Positions 24,635-32,763 of a stretch of 42,287 nt of DNA are shown piece after piece. A program made the position numbers and the translations under genes. This DNA is from 73-13 sp035556075 (GTDB taxonomy: Bacteria > Actinomycetota > Actinomycetes > Actinomycetales > Microbacteriaceae): assembly GCA_035556075.1 (NCBI GenBank), contig DATMFQ010000035.1, positions 1 through 42,287 on the forward strand. The letters are read 5' to 3'. Every line of letters begins with the position of its first letter. Position 1 is the stretch's first letter. The notes under the pieces are model-generated. The model worked only from the letters and a program-made list of their open reading frames with translations. It ran no database searches and was not told where the DNA came from.

Positions 24635-24698
24635 GATGTGCACGTTTTCACCGGGTGAGCATGAATATTCATGCTCACCCGGTGAAAACGTGCACATC
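24635..24698. repeat. Perfect 64-bp palindrome (no spacer)
   Basis: Each 32-nt arm begins GATGTGCACGTTTTCACC and the centre is ATGAAT|ATTCAT at 24666/24667. All 32 pairs match and the first outer bases (G 24634, G 24699) do not. In RNA it would make a hairpin of about 30 bp. It lies 14 nt after lysR and ahead of the tRNA-Thr gene that reads the other way, so it could serve as a bidirectional terminator or be a palindromic repeat element. No T-run follows on either side. The next 131 nt (24699-24829) hold nothing I can support. Confidence 0.9.
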
Positions 24699-24829
24699 GA
24701 GCGGCGGCGCCTCGGCGGAGTGCCGATAGCCTGGCGGCATGGGGGAGTTTGATCCGGGTTTACTCGTCGGCGGCGATCAGCGAGCACGCATCCACGTAGC
24801 GGAAGCGCGAGACGAGAAGCCGGAAACGG

Positions 24830-24902
24830 TGCCGCCCGGGAGAATCGAACTCCCGACCTATTCATTACGAGTGAATCGCTCTGCCGACTGAGCTAGGGCG
24901 GC
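24830..24902 (-). tRNA. tRNA-Thr (CGT anticodon)
   Basis: The minus strand reads a full cloverleaf: acceptor GCCGCCC/GGGCGGC with discriminator A, D-arm GCTC-AGTCGGCAGA-GAGC-like, anticodon stem ATTCA/TGAAT around loop CTCGTAA, and T-arm GGGAG-TTCGATT-CTCCC. The anticodon is CGT, decoding ACG. CCA is not encoded. 73 nt. Confidence 0.96.
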
Positions 24903-25019
24903 GTGGTCCACACCGGGGCGTAGACCGCGGAACAGTCTAACGGACGCGGCGAGCCACGCGGGCCCGATCGGCACAGCCCGGTCGCGGGCACCACGAGCCC
25001 GCGCCGGCCGGAGCCCGAC

Positions 25020-26621
25020 TCAGTCCGGCCGACACTGCGGGTCGGTCGCGGGCGCCTCCCCGGTGAGGAGGAAGTGGTCGACCGCCGCAATGACACAGCT
25101 CGGCCCGTCGGCCCCGTAGGCGGTGTGGCCCTCGCCGAGGTAGGTGACCAGCGCGCCGGTCTGGAGCGCATTCGCGACGCGCACACCCCATTCGTACGGG
25201 GTTGCCGGATCACCCTTCGTCGAGACGACGAGGATCGGGTGATCGACGCCCTCCCCGGTGACGAGGTGCGGCTCGGGGCCGTCGTACGAGTACGGCCACT
25301 GCCCGCAGACCGGGTCGACCTGGACTGGCCACCAGTCGCTCAGCGTCGGCGCCGCCGCCCGGATCGCCTCATCCTGCGCGGCGATGACGTCGAGGTCCCG
25401 CTCGACCACGTAGTCGAGGCAGTTGATGGCGGTGAAGGCGTCCATCATGTTGTTGGCCCAGCCGGTCTTGGGGTCGAAGCCGTAGTAGTCGTCGGCGAGG
25501 AGGAATGCGGTGCGCGTCGACGGGCTCGCCCGGAAGAGCTCGGCGAACATCGCGTTGAGGTACGGCCAGTAGCCCTCGTTGTACAGCGCCTGTGAGACGG
25601 CGGTACTGAACGCATCCGCATTGAGCACGCGGGACTCCCCGGGGTCGCTCGACGGCAACGGTTGCACGCCGAGCCGCAGGACGAGGTCATGAATGCGTTG
25701 CTTGTCCTGGACGGGATCGCCACTGAATACGCAGTCGGACCTGAGACGCGCGGGGCACTCGGTGAGGAAGCTCGTCAGCGCCAGCTCGAACCCGGCCTGC
25801 TGCTCGAGCACCACCTCGGTGAGGGTGAGCGACGGGTCGGTCACGCCGTCGAGCACGATGCGGCCGACGTGCTCCGGGAAGGCGTCGATGTATTGCTGCC
25901 CGATCTCGGTGCCGTAGGAGAAGCCGAGGTAGTTGAGCCGCTCGTCGCCGAGCACGGCGCGGAGCAGATCGAGGTCACGCACCGTCGACGCGGTGTCGAT
26001 GTACCCGAGGACCTCGCCGGTCCCGGCGACGCACGCGTCGATGTAGTCACGTGCGACCGTCCTCGACTCGGCGAGGTACGCTGCCTCATCCGTCCGCGGG
26101 TCCGCCTCGAGCTCACCGTACAGCCAGAACTCGACGTCCGCGGGATCGGTGTAGCACTCGACGGGCGCACTGCGGCCGACACCGCGGGGGTCCCAGCCGA
26201 CGAGGTCGTACGCCTCGGCGACGGCCGGCGTGAAGAGGAAGCTCCAGTAGTCGTGGACGTACTCGAACCCGGAGGCTCCCGGCCCGCCCGGATTCATCAG
26301 GAGCGACCCGATCGATTTGCCGGTCGCCGGGTGGCGCGTCACCGCGAGCTGGATCGACCGGCCGTCCTCGGGGTGGTCCCAGTCCAGCGGGGCTGTGACG
26401 CTGGCGCATTCCATCCCGGCGCCGCACGCTGACCAGTCGACCCGCTGCCCGTAATACCCCTCGAGTGTCGCCTCGATCGGCGCCGCGGTCGGCGCGGTAC
26501 TCGAGATCGGGGTCCGCAATCCATCCGGCGGCGAACCCGGGAACCCGATCGACACACACCCGCTCAGGAGGGCGAGCAGGCTGAGCCCCGCGACAACGGC
26601 GAGGGCGAGGCGGCGTGGCAT
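25020..26621 (-). CDS. Secreted lipoprotein alpha/beta hydrolase, tripeptidyl aminopeptidase (TAP)-like
   Basis: A 533-residue protein with a signal peptide ending in a lipobox (LLSGC, Cys22), so it should be lipid-anchored outside the membrane. The hydrolase nucleophile is Ser235 (GFSYGTE), acid Asp471 (STKGDPATPY) and His499 (GEGHTAYG). The upstream MNPGGPGASG is the oxyanion region. The C-terminal part is the TAP-like domain. Relatives include Streptomyces secreted tripeptidyl aminopeptidases and mycobacterial Hip1-like proteases. ATG 26621 precedes a normal signal peptide; the ribosome site is weak. It follows holB on the same strand by 34 nt, as commonly seen in Micrococcales. Confidence 0.9.
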   Translation of the reverse strand: MPRRLALAVVAGLSLLALLSGCVSIGFPGSPPDGLRTPISSTAPTAAPIEATLEGYYGQRVDWSACGAGMECASVTAPLDWDHPEDGRSIQLAVTRHPATGKSIGSLLMNPGGPGASGFEYVHDYWSFLFTPAVAEAYDLVGWDPRGVGRSAPVECYTDPADVEFWLYGELEADPRTDEAAYLAESRTVARDYIDACVAGTGEVLGYIDTASTVRDLDLLRAVLGDERLNYLGFSYGTEIGQQYIDAFPEHVGRIVLDGVTDPSLTLTEVVLEQQAGFELALTSFLTECPARLRSDCVFSGDPVQDKQRIHDLVLRLGVQPLPSSDPGESRVLNADAFSTAVSQALYNEGYWPYLNAMFAELFRASPSTRTAFLLADDYYGFDPKTGWANNMMDAFTAINCLDYVVERDLDVIAAQDEAIRAAAPTLSDWWPVQVDPVCGQWPYSYDGPEPHLVTGEGVDHPILVVSTKGDPATPYEWGVRVANALQTGALVTYLGEGHTAYGADGPSCVIAAVDHFLLTGEAPATDPQCRPD

Positions 26622-26655
26622 GGCGTGAGCCTACCGTCGCGCGCTGACGTGTCGG

Positions 26656-27786
26656 CTACCCACGAAAGCTCGTCGCCATCGCCTCGAGGGCGAGCAGCGG
26701 CGGGACGTTCGATTCGATGCGTCGCCGGGCGAGGGCGATCGCGTCGAGCGCGGCGAGCGCACGGGCCGGGCCGAGCCGCCGAGCGGCGTCGCCGAGCGGG
26801 ACAGCGGACTCGGCGTTGACGAGCTCGAGCGGGGCGCCAAGCCCGAGCAGCACGACGTCGCGCCACACTGAGAGTAGATCGACGAGCACCCGGTCGACCC
26901 CGTCGCGCAGACTCCGGGTCGCGCGCCGCTTCTGGTCCTCCTCGAGCCGCCGCACCTCGGCCCGCAGCGCCGGCGGCAGTGTCGCCCCGGCCTCGACGCC
27001 GAGGCTCCGCAGCAGCGCCGCCCGCTCGGCATCGGCCTGCTGCTGCCCGTACTCCTCCGCGTCGGCCTTGGCGATGTCGACGAGCTCGGCGGCGGCCATG
27101 ACTGCGTCGCTCGTGGTCCGAATGCCGAGCGCGAGCTCGATCGTGCGGGCACGGCGCTGCCGCGCCCCCTCGTCACTGGCGAGCCGGAGCGCCATGCCGA
27201 TGTGCGACTGTGCCTCCCGCGCTGCCCGTCGCGCGAGGGTCGGCTCGATCCCATCGCGGTCGATGAGGAGCTGGGCGACGTCGTCGGTGCTCGGGACCCG
27301 CAGCCGCACGGTGCGCACCCGCGACCGAATGGTCGGCAGCAGATCCGCGGCGCTCGGCGCGCAGAGGATCCAGATGGTCCGCGGCGGCGGCTCCTCGAGC
27401 GCCTTGAGCAGCACGTTCGATGTGCGCTCGGCCATCCGGTCGGCATCCTCGATGACGACGACCCGCCAGCGCCCGACCGACGGCGAGTACTGGCTCTGCG
27501 CGACGAGCCGACGCACTTCCTCCATCGTGATGACGACCCGGTCGGTCGCGATGACGGCGAGGTCCGGGTGGGTGCGGGCTTCGACGAGCGAGCGGGCGTG
27601 GGCGCCCCCATCGGCCTCGCCCTGGGCGAGCAGCTCGCCCGCGAAGGCGTAGGCCAGCGTCGAACGCCCCGACCCCGGGGGGCCGGTGATGAGCCACGCG
27701 TGAGCGAGCGTCGCGGGGTCAGCGGCGGCTGCCTCGACGACGTCGATCGCCTCCCGCTGGCCGACAAGCTCGTCCCGGATGGTCAC
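26656..27786 (-). CDS. holB: DNA polymerase III subunit delta'
   Basis: A 376-residue clamp-loader subunit. Visible are GPPGSGRST at the P-loop (35-43, Lys replaced by Arg, so no ATP hydrolysis as usual for delta'), the VVVIEDADRM Walker B region (109-118) and NVLLKALEEPPP (124-135). Two family features are missing: the four-cysteine zinc module expected between the P-loop and HPDLAV (residues 50-75 have no Cys), and the SRC motif, here IRSRVRTV. Start is GTG 27786. It sits downstream of tmk with a small membrane-protein gene in between, in the conserved topA-tmk-holB run. Confidence 0.93.
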   Translation of the reverse strand: MTIRDELVGQREAIDVVEAAAADPATLAHAWLITGPPGSGRSTLAYAFAGELLAQGEADGGAHARSLVEARTHPDLAVIATDRVVITMEEVRRLVAQSQYSPSVGRWRVVVIEDADRMAERTSNVLLKALEEPPPRTIWILCAPSAADLLPTIRSRVRTVRLRVPSTDDVAQLLIDRDGIEPTLARRAAREAQSHIGMALRLASDEGARQRRARTIELALGIRTTSDAVMAAAELVDIAKADAEEYGQQQADAERAALLRSLGVEAGATLPPALRAEVRRLEEDQKRRATRSLRDGVDRVLVDLLSVWRDVVLLGLGAPLELVNAESAVPLGDAARRLGPARALAALDAIALARRRIESNVPPLLALEAMATSFRG

Positions 27787-27838
27787 GGGCTCAACGGTAC
27801 CGGGCGGCGGTGACAGTGACCGCCCGCGTTCGCCCGCC

Positions 27839-28156
27839 CTACCGCAGGATGAACGCGCCGACGAACAGCAGCGCGAACACGACCGTGGCGAGCACCACCA
27901 GCACCGTGAGCCCGCCCGCGATGAGTCCGGTCAGCGCCATCTCCCGCCACTGGCCTCGGCGGAGCGCCACGATGCCGAACACGAGTGCGACCAGGCCGAG
28001 GGCACCGGCAAACGCGAGCACGAGTGAGCCAGCTGCGCTGACGAAGAAGACGACCAGCGCGACGAGCCCCACCACCCCGAGGATGAACGAGGTGAGCGCG
28101 GCGTAGCTCGCGGCGGGCGGCGCTGGGCTGGCAGCACTGGGCTGGATATCGCTCAT
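27839..28156 (-). CDS. Small membrane protein (DUF4190-like)
   Basis: A 105-residue protein: a Pro/Ala/Ser-rich cytoplasmic N-terminus (about 1-20) and three hydrophobic segments at roughly 20-45, 48-66 and 74-104, with a basic RRGQWRE turn between the second and third. This resembles the DUF4190 group of small actinobacterial membrane proteins. AAGGGGG lies 5 nt before the ATG. It lies between tmk and holB on the same strand, with 50- and 52-nt gaps. The function is unknown. Confidence 0.75.
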   Translation of the reverse strand: MSDIQPSAASPAPPAASYAALTSFILGVVGLVALVVFFVSAAGSLVLAFAGALGLVALVFGIVALRRGQWREMALTGLIAGGLTVLVVLATVVFALLFVGAFILR

Positions 28157-28206
28157 GGGTCCCCCTTGACGAATGGTGTGGGACCCAGCGTAGCCACCGT
28201 GGTCAT

Positions 28207-28836
28207 TCAGTTGAGCAGCGTGGCGACTTTACGACGAATGCGGGAGGCGAGTTCGTCAGCAGGCTGCGCCGCATCGAGCACGAGGAATCGCTCGGGCTCC
28301 GCGGCCGCAAGCTCGAGGTAGGCCGCTCGCACCCGGGTCGGGAAGTCACCACCGACCTCCTCGAGTCGGTCGTAGACGCGGGGGGCCGCATTCATCCGAT
28401 CGCGACTGACCGCCGGGTCGAGGTCGAGCAGCACCGTGAGGTCGGGCAGCAGATCCTCGACGGCCCAGCGGGAGAGCTCGCGGACCTGCGCCGCGTCGAG
28501 CTCGCGCCCGGCGCCCTGGTACGCGACCGAAGAGTCGAGGTAGCGGTCCTGCACGACCATGTCACCGCGCTCGAGCGCCGGACGCACGAGCGTCGCGACG
28601 TGGTGGGCCCGGTCGGCGGCATAGAGCAGCGCCTCGGCGCGAGGGGCGACATGGCCGCGACGGTGCTGCACGAGGTGACGGATCTCGACGCCGAGTTCGG
28701 TGCCGCCTGGCTCCCGCGTGCGCACCACCGTGTGCCCCTCGGCCTCGAGCCACGCGGCGAGCAGGGCGGACTGCGTCGACTTGCCCGCACCGTCGCCGCC
28801 CTCGAAGGTGATGAACAGCCCGCGGCCCCGAGTCAC
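28207..28836 (-). CDS. tmk: Thymidylate kinase
   Basis: A 209-residue dTMP kinase. P-loop FEGGDGAGKST (11-21), TREPGGTELG (40-49), the QDRYLDSSVAYQG substrate motif and the LDPAVSRDRM region are all present. It phosphorylates dTMP to dTDP for DNA synthesis. The GTG start overlaps the topA stop by 4 nt (GTGA), so the two are translationally coupled. Length is normal and nothing is missing. Confidence 0.96.
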   Translation of the reverse strand: MTRGRGLFITFEGGDGAGKSTQSALLAAWLEAEGHTVVRTREPGGTELGVEIRHLVQHRRGHVAPRAEALLYAADRAHHVATLVRPALERGDMVVQDRYLDSSVAYQGAGRELDAAQVRELSRWAVEDLLPDLTVLLDLDPAVSRDRMNAAPRVYDRLEEVGGDFPTRVRAAYLELAAAEPERFLVLDAAQPADELASRIRRKVATLLN

Positions 28837-31514
28837 GGCTTCTTGGCCTTCGCCTTCGTGGTCGTCTTGCGGGCGGCCGGCTTCTTGGCGCGCGGCGTCG
28901 CGGGACCGCGGTCCCGTTTCGCCTGGAGCAGCTCGATGGCCCGCTCGTAGGTCACAGCGGCGACATCCTCGCCGCGCGGAATCGTCGCATTCGTCTCGCC
29001 GTCCGTCGCGTACGGGCCGAAGCGGCCGTCCTTGATCTTGATCGGCTTGCCGCTGACGGGGTCCGGACCGAATTCGGCGAGTGCACTCGCGGCGGCGCGG
29101 CGCCCGAACGTCTTCGGTTGCGCGTAGATGGCGAGCGCCTCGTCAAGGGTGATGTCGAAGATCTGCGCCTCGGTCTCGAGCGAGCGGCTGTCGGTGCCCT
29201 TCTTGAGGTACGGACCGTAGCGGCCGTTTTGCGCGGTCACGTCCTCGCCCGAGACCGGGTCGGTGCCGACCACACGCGGCAGGGTGAGCAGTCGGAGCGC
29301 GGTCTCGAGGTCGATCGTGTCGACCGACATGTCCTTGAACAGGGAGGCGGTGCGTGGCTTGACGAGGTCCGCCTTCTTCTTGCGCTTCGGCTTCTCTCCC
29401 TCGGCGACCGGCTCCTCGGGCGGGGCCGGGATGACCTCGGACACGTAGGGCCCGTAGCGGCCGTCCTTCGCGACGATCTCATAGCCGGTCGCGGGGTCGA
29501 CCCCGAGGACGCGGTCGCTGATGACGGGGGCCGCCGCCAGCTCGAGCGCCTTGTCGACCGTGAGCTGGTCCGGCAGCAGACCCTCGGGGATGTTGACGAT
29601 GCGGGGCTTCTCGCCGCCCTCGTCAACGGCGAGGAACGGTCCGTACTGCCCGACCCGCACCGTGATGGCGTCCGTGATCGGCATGCCGTTGAGCACCCGC
29701 GGGTCGACGGTCTCGATCGCCTCGCTGATCGCATCGAGGAGGCCGTCCTGACCGTCCGCACCGAAATAGAACTTGCGGAGCCAGTCGACGCGGTCGAGTT
29801 CACCGCGGGCGACGCGGTCGAGGTCCTCCTCGAGCTGCGCCGTGTATCGATAGGAGACGAAGTCGCCAAAGCCGTCCTCGAGGAGCGCGACGACCGGGAA
29901 GGCGACCCACTCGGGCACGAGCGCCTGGCCCTGCTTGCGCACGTACGCGCGATTCAGGATCGTCTGGATCGTCGACGCGTACGTCGAGGGGCGGCCGATG
30001 CCGAGCTCTTCGAGCTTCTGGACGAGGGACGCCTCCGTGTAGCGGGCCGGCGGCTTCGTCGCGTGGCCCTTCGCCTCGATCTCGCGCACCGCGAGGCGCT
30101 GACCGACCTCGACCTTCGGCAGTGTGTGCTCCTCATCGTCCTGCGTCTCGTCGTCGGCGCGCGGCTCGGCCTTGACGTCGTACGCTGCGAGCCATCCGGG
30201 GACGAGCACCGTCGTGCCACTCGCGGTGAATTCAGCGTGCTCACCGCTCGCGTCGACGCCGAGCGTGATCGTCGTCGTCGACTTCGTCGCGTCGATCATC
30301 TGCGAGGCGACGGTGCGCTTCCAGATGAGCTCGTACAGCTTGAACGCATCGCCGCGCAGCTCGCCCTGGAGACTCGCGGGGGTGCGGAACGTCTCGCCCG
30401 AGGGGCGGATGGCCTCGTGCGCCTCCTGCGCGTTCTTGCTCGCCGCGGCGTAGGCGCGTGGCTTGTCCGGCACGGTCGCTGGGCCGTAGAGCGCCGTGGC
30501 CTGCGCCCGGGCAGCGCTGGTGGCCTGGGCGGACAGCGCCGCCGAGTCGGTGCGCATATAGGTGATGTACCCGTTCTGGTACAGCGACTGCGCGACATCC
30601 ATTGTCTGCTTGCTGGACCAGCGAAGCTTGCGGCCCGCCTCCTGCTGCAGTGAGGAGGTCGTGAATGGGCGACCCGGTTTGGTCGTGAACGGCTTCGACT
30701 CGACGCTCAGCACCTCGAACTCGGTGCCGGGGGCACGGAGGACTTCGGCCAGTCGCTGCGCCTCGGCCTCACCGAGCACGCGGGCCTTCGCGGTGAGTCG
30801 GCCCTCGTCGTCGAAGTCCTTGTTGCCGCCGGCGATGCGCTCCCCGCCGAGGCGCGCGAGGCCCGCCTCGAAGCCGGGGTCGATCGTGGCGGTGAGGTCC
30901 CAGTACTCGGCGCTGACGAAGCGCATGCGCTCCCGTTCGCGCTCGACGACGAGTCGAACGGCGGGCGACTGGACGCGGCCAGCGGACTGCGCGGCCTGAC
31001 CCACCTTGCGCCGCACGACGTCGGAGGCCTTCCAACCGAAGAGCCGGTCCATGATCCGCCGGGTCTCCTGTGCGTCGACGAGGGCGGTGTTGAGCTCCCG
31101 CGTCGACTCTTTCGCCTTCGCGATCGCCTCTTTGGTGATCTCGTGGAACACCATGCGCTTGACGGGGACCTTCGGCTTGAGCACCTCGAGGAGGTGCCAC
31201 GCGATCGCCTCGCCCTCCCGGTCCTCATCCGTGGCGAGATAGAGCTCGTCGGCGTCTTTGAGGGCGCGCTTCAGCTCAGTGACCGTTTTCGAGCTGGACG
31301 GCGAGATCGCGTAGTACGGCACGAAGCCCGCCTCGATGTCGACCGCGAACTCCTTGAGCGGTCCCTTCTTGAGGTCGGTGGGCAGCTCCGACGGCTTGGG
31401 GATGTCCCGAATGTGCCCGACGGACGCGAGCACCTCGAACTCCGGGCCGAGATACTGCCCAATCGTCTTCGCCTTGGCCGGCGACTCGACGATGACGAGC
31501 TTCTTCCCCGACAC
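28833..31514 (-). CDS. topA: DNA topoisomerase I
   Basis: An 893-residue type IA topoisomerase relaxing negative supercoils. The Toprim domain starts KLVIVESPAKAKTI, with DEDREGEAIAWH for metal binding. The catalytic tyrosine is Tyr319 in ITYMRTDS. The C-terminal part has repeated (D)GRFGPY/NGRYGPYL blocks and ends in a Lys-rich tail (KKPAARKTTTKAKAKKP). It has no zinc fingers, as typical for actinobacterial TopA, where the basic tail aids processivity. GTG 31514 has AAGGAG 5 nt upstream. The 142 nt upstream contain a 12-bp palindrome GCGGCGCGCCGC (31593-31604) and presumably the promoter. Confidence 0.97.
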   Translation of the reverse strand: MSGKKLVIVESPAKAKTIGQYLGPEFEVLASVGHIRDIPKPSELPTDLKKGPLKEFAVDIEAGFVPYYAISPSSSKTVTELKRALKDADELYLATDEDREGEAIAWHLLEVLKPKVPVKRMVFHEITKEAIAKAKESTRELNTALVDAQETRRIMDRLFGWKASDVVRRKVGQAAQSAGRVQSPAVRLVVERERERMRFVSAEYWDLTATIDPGFEAGLARLGGERIAGGNKDFDDEGRLTAKARVLGEAEAQRLAEVLRAPGTEFEVLSVESKPFTTKPGRPFTTSSLQQEAGRKLRWSSKQTMDVAQSLYQNGYITYMRTDSAALSAQATSAARAQATALYGPATVPDKPRAYAAASKNAQEAHEAIRPSGETFRTPASLQGELRGDAFKLYELIWKRTVASQMIDATKSTTTITLGVDASGEHAEFTASGTTVLVPGWLAAYDVKAEPRADDETQDDEEHTLPKVEVGQRLAVREIEAKGHATKPPARYTEASLVQKLEELGIGRPSTYASTIQTILNRAYVRKQGQALVPEWVAFPVVALLEDGFGDFVSYRYTAQLEEDLDRVARGELDRVDWLRKFYFGADGQDGLLDAISEAIETVDPRVLNGMPITDAITVRVGQYGPFLAVDEGGEKPRIVNIPEGLLPDQLTVDKALELAAAPVISDRVLGVDPATGYEIVAKDGRYGPYVSEVIPAPPEEPVAEGEKPKRKKKADLVKPRTASLFKDMSVDTIDLETALRLLTLPRVVGTDPVSGEDVTAQNGRYGPYLKKGTDSRSLETEAQIFDITLDEALAIYAQPKTFGRRAAASALAEFGPDPVSGKPIKIKDGRFGPYATDGETNATIPRGEDVAAVTYERAIELLQAKRDRGPATPRAKKPAARKTTTKAKAKKP

Positions 31515-31656
31515 GACACTCCTTCACTTCCTGCGGCCGGCCCGACCTCGCTCGGCGATGCCGTGACGCTCCCGGGTGGGATCCCGCTCTTGGCGGCGCG
31601 CCGCTTGAGCCCCGCGTGGAGAAACATACACACGGTTCCAGGAAAACCCCGAACTG

Positions 31657-32007
31657 TCACGGTGGCGGCCCGGCGGTCGCAGCGGCGACCACGGTGACGA
31701 ATGCGGTGCGCACCGCCGTCTCGACCGTCACCACCGCGCCGTCGGTCACGCAGGCGCTGAGCTCCGCGCCGTGCGCTGCCGCAAGCCGTGCTGCTTGCTC
31801 GCACGGATCCCCCGCGTGGATGCCCGAGCGGGTGTCCGCGGCGGCGAGTGCGGCCGCATCGGCGGCAGCCGCGGCCCGGTGCCGGGCCGGCGCGATCGCC
31901 GTCGCGGAGGCGAGCGCGGTCGCCAGCAGCAGGCACAGGGCGAGGATCCCGATCGCGGTGACGGCCCCCGCGCCGCGATCATCGGCAGCTGCGCCCGCAT
32001 CGGTCAC
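31657..32007 (-). CDS. TadE-like pilus-locus protein (Rv3654c type)
   Basis: A 116-residue protein: after a short acidic start, a GAGAVTAIGILALCLLLATALA membrane helix (about 12-33), then an Ala-rich helical stretch DAAALAAADTRSGIHAGDPCEQAARLAAAHGAELSACV. The latter is the signature of the secretion/helicase-neighbourhood TadE-like family. Two cysteines may form a disulfide outside the membrane. GTG start overlaps the TadE stop by 4 nt (GTGA). As a pseudopilin-like minor component it should act with the other tad genes. It is the last gene of the pilus operon. Confidence 0.8.
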   Translation of the reverse strand: MTDAGAAADDRGAGAVTAIGILALCLLLATALASATAIAPARHRAAAAADAAALAAADTRSGIHAGDPCEQAARLAAAHGAELSACVTDGAVVTVETAVRTAFVTVVAAATAGPPP

Positions 32008-32396
32008 CGCCCTGCCCCGAGGGCGCAGGAGGCGGCGCCGAGCGCGACGACGACCCCGAGCGGCCCGGCGGCCCCGGCCGTCACCCGCACACAGATGAGC
32101 TCGCCCTCCCAGTGACTCGCTGCGGTCGCCCCGGGCGCGGCAGCGGCGATGACCCCCGCCGGGAGCGCGTCCCCGCGGGCGACGGCCCGTGCGGCGAGCG
32201 CGGCGGCGTCCTGGAGCCGCACGTGCGTCGCCGCGAGCTGCAGCCCCCAGACGAGGGCGGCGACCAGTGCGACGACCGCGGGCAGTGCGACGGCGAGCTC
32301 GGCGGTGACGGCACCCCGGTCCGGCCGCGTCCGACCACGCAGCTGCACAAGCTGCTGCACGCGCACCGGCCCGTACACCTGCACCGGCTCGCGCAC
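32004..32396 (-). CDS. TadE-family pilus assembly protein
   Basis: A 130-residue protein with the TadE signature DRGAVTAELAVALPAVVALV (26-45) at the start of its only membrane helix, followed by an extracytoplasmic domain with two cysteines (ELICVRV and GAASCALG). Pseudopilins of this type are cut by a TadV-type peptidase before the hydrophobic helix. No such peptidase is in the window. Start GTG 32396 lies 3 nt after the DUF4244 stop. It overlaps the next gene. Confidence 0.82.
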   Translation of the reverse strand: MREPVQVYGPVRVQQLVQLRGRTRPDRGAVTAELAVALPAVVALVAALVWGLQLAATHVRLQDAAALAARAVARGDALPAGVIAAAAPGATAASHWEGELICVRVTAGAAGPLGVVVALGAASCALGAGR

Positions 32397-32399
32397 TGC

Positions 32400-32633
32400 T
32401 CAGCCCCCGGTGCTCAGCGCGCGCTGGACGAGATCCTCGAGGATCGCCCGCACCTGATCGGAGCGCAGGATGACGACGAGGAGCCCAGCGAACCCGACCG
32501 CCGCCATCGTCACGATCGCGAACTCCGCAGTCGTCGCTCCGCGGTCGTCACCCCAACTGGCTCGGCCGCGCCACCTCGGCCAGCCGCCCCATCTCGGCCG
32601 CACGATCCCGGTCGCCGACTTGCTCCACCACAT
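32400..32633 (-). CDS. DUF4244 Flp-type pilin
   Basis: A 77-residue protein. The conserved block DDRGATTAEFAIVTMAAVGF and LLVVILRSDQVRAILEDLVQRAL is the DUF4244 family, the putative major Flp/Tad pilin of actinobacteria. The basic leader before DDRGATTAE would be removed by prepilin peptidase. ATG 32633 has AAAGGAG 7 nt upstream; the ten extra residues of the longer frame lack a ribosome site. It heads the DUF4244-TadE-TadE-like group and is 130 nt from the TadB/C gene. Confidence 0.88.
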   Translation of the reverse strand: MWWSKSATGIVRPRWGGWPRWRGRASWGDDRGATTAEFAIVTMAAVGFAGLLVVILRSDQVRAILEDLVQRALSTGG

Positions 32634-32734
32634 GCTGTGCTCCTTTCTGCGATGACGGGGCACGACGGGCGTCGGCAGTCATCGCGGGCTCAGGGGCACG
32701 AGCGAGACGATCCTCCCGCATTCCTCCGGCCCCC

Positions 32735-32754
32735 GCTCGGCACTGGCGCCGAGC
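32735..32754. repeat. Inverted repeat in the tad locus gap
   Basis: GCTCGGC-actggc-GCCGAGC (7-bp arms) lies 9 nt past the TadB/C stop, in the 130-nt gap before the pilin gene. There is no T-run. It may partly end or stabilise the assembly-gene transcript, so that pilin can be made at a different level. Confidence 0.4.
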
Positions 32755-32763
32755 TGTGGAGTG

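Noticed and set aside
24635..24698. Palindrome as an ordinary rho-independent terminator
   Set aside because: No T-run on either side and the arms are far longer and more perfect than a usual terminator; kept instead as a repeat of unknown role.
24739..24894. Short plus-strand frame with a ribosome-like GGGGGAG stretch
   Set aside because: Its second half is the antisense of the tRNA-Thr gene (the typical ...GRIELPTYSLRVNRSAD artefact) and it has no family resemblance.
29118..30653. Plus-strand open frame of about 511 codons inside topA
   Set aside because: Antisense to conserved TopA domains, with shadow-type composition.
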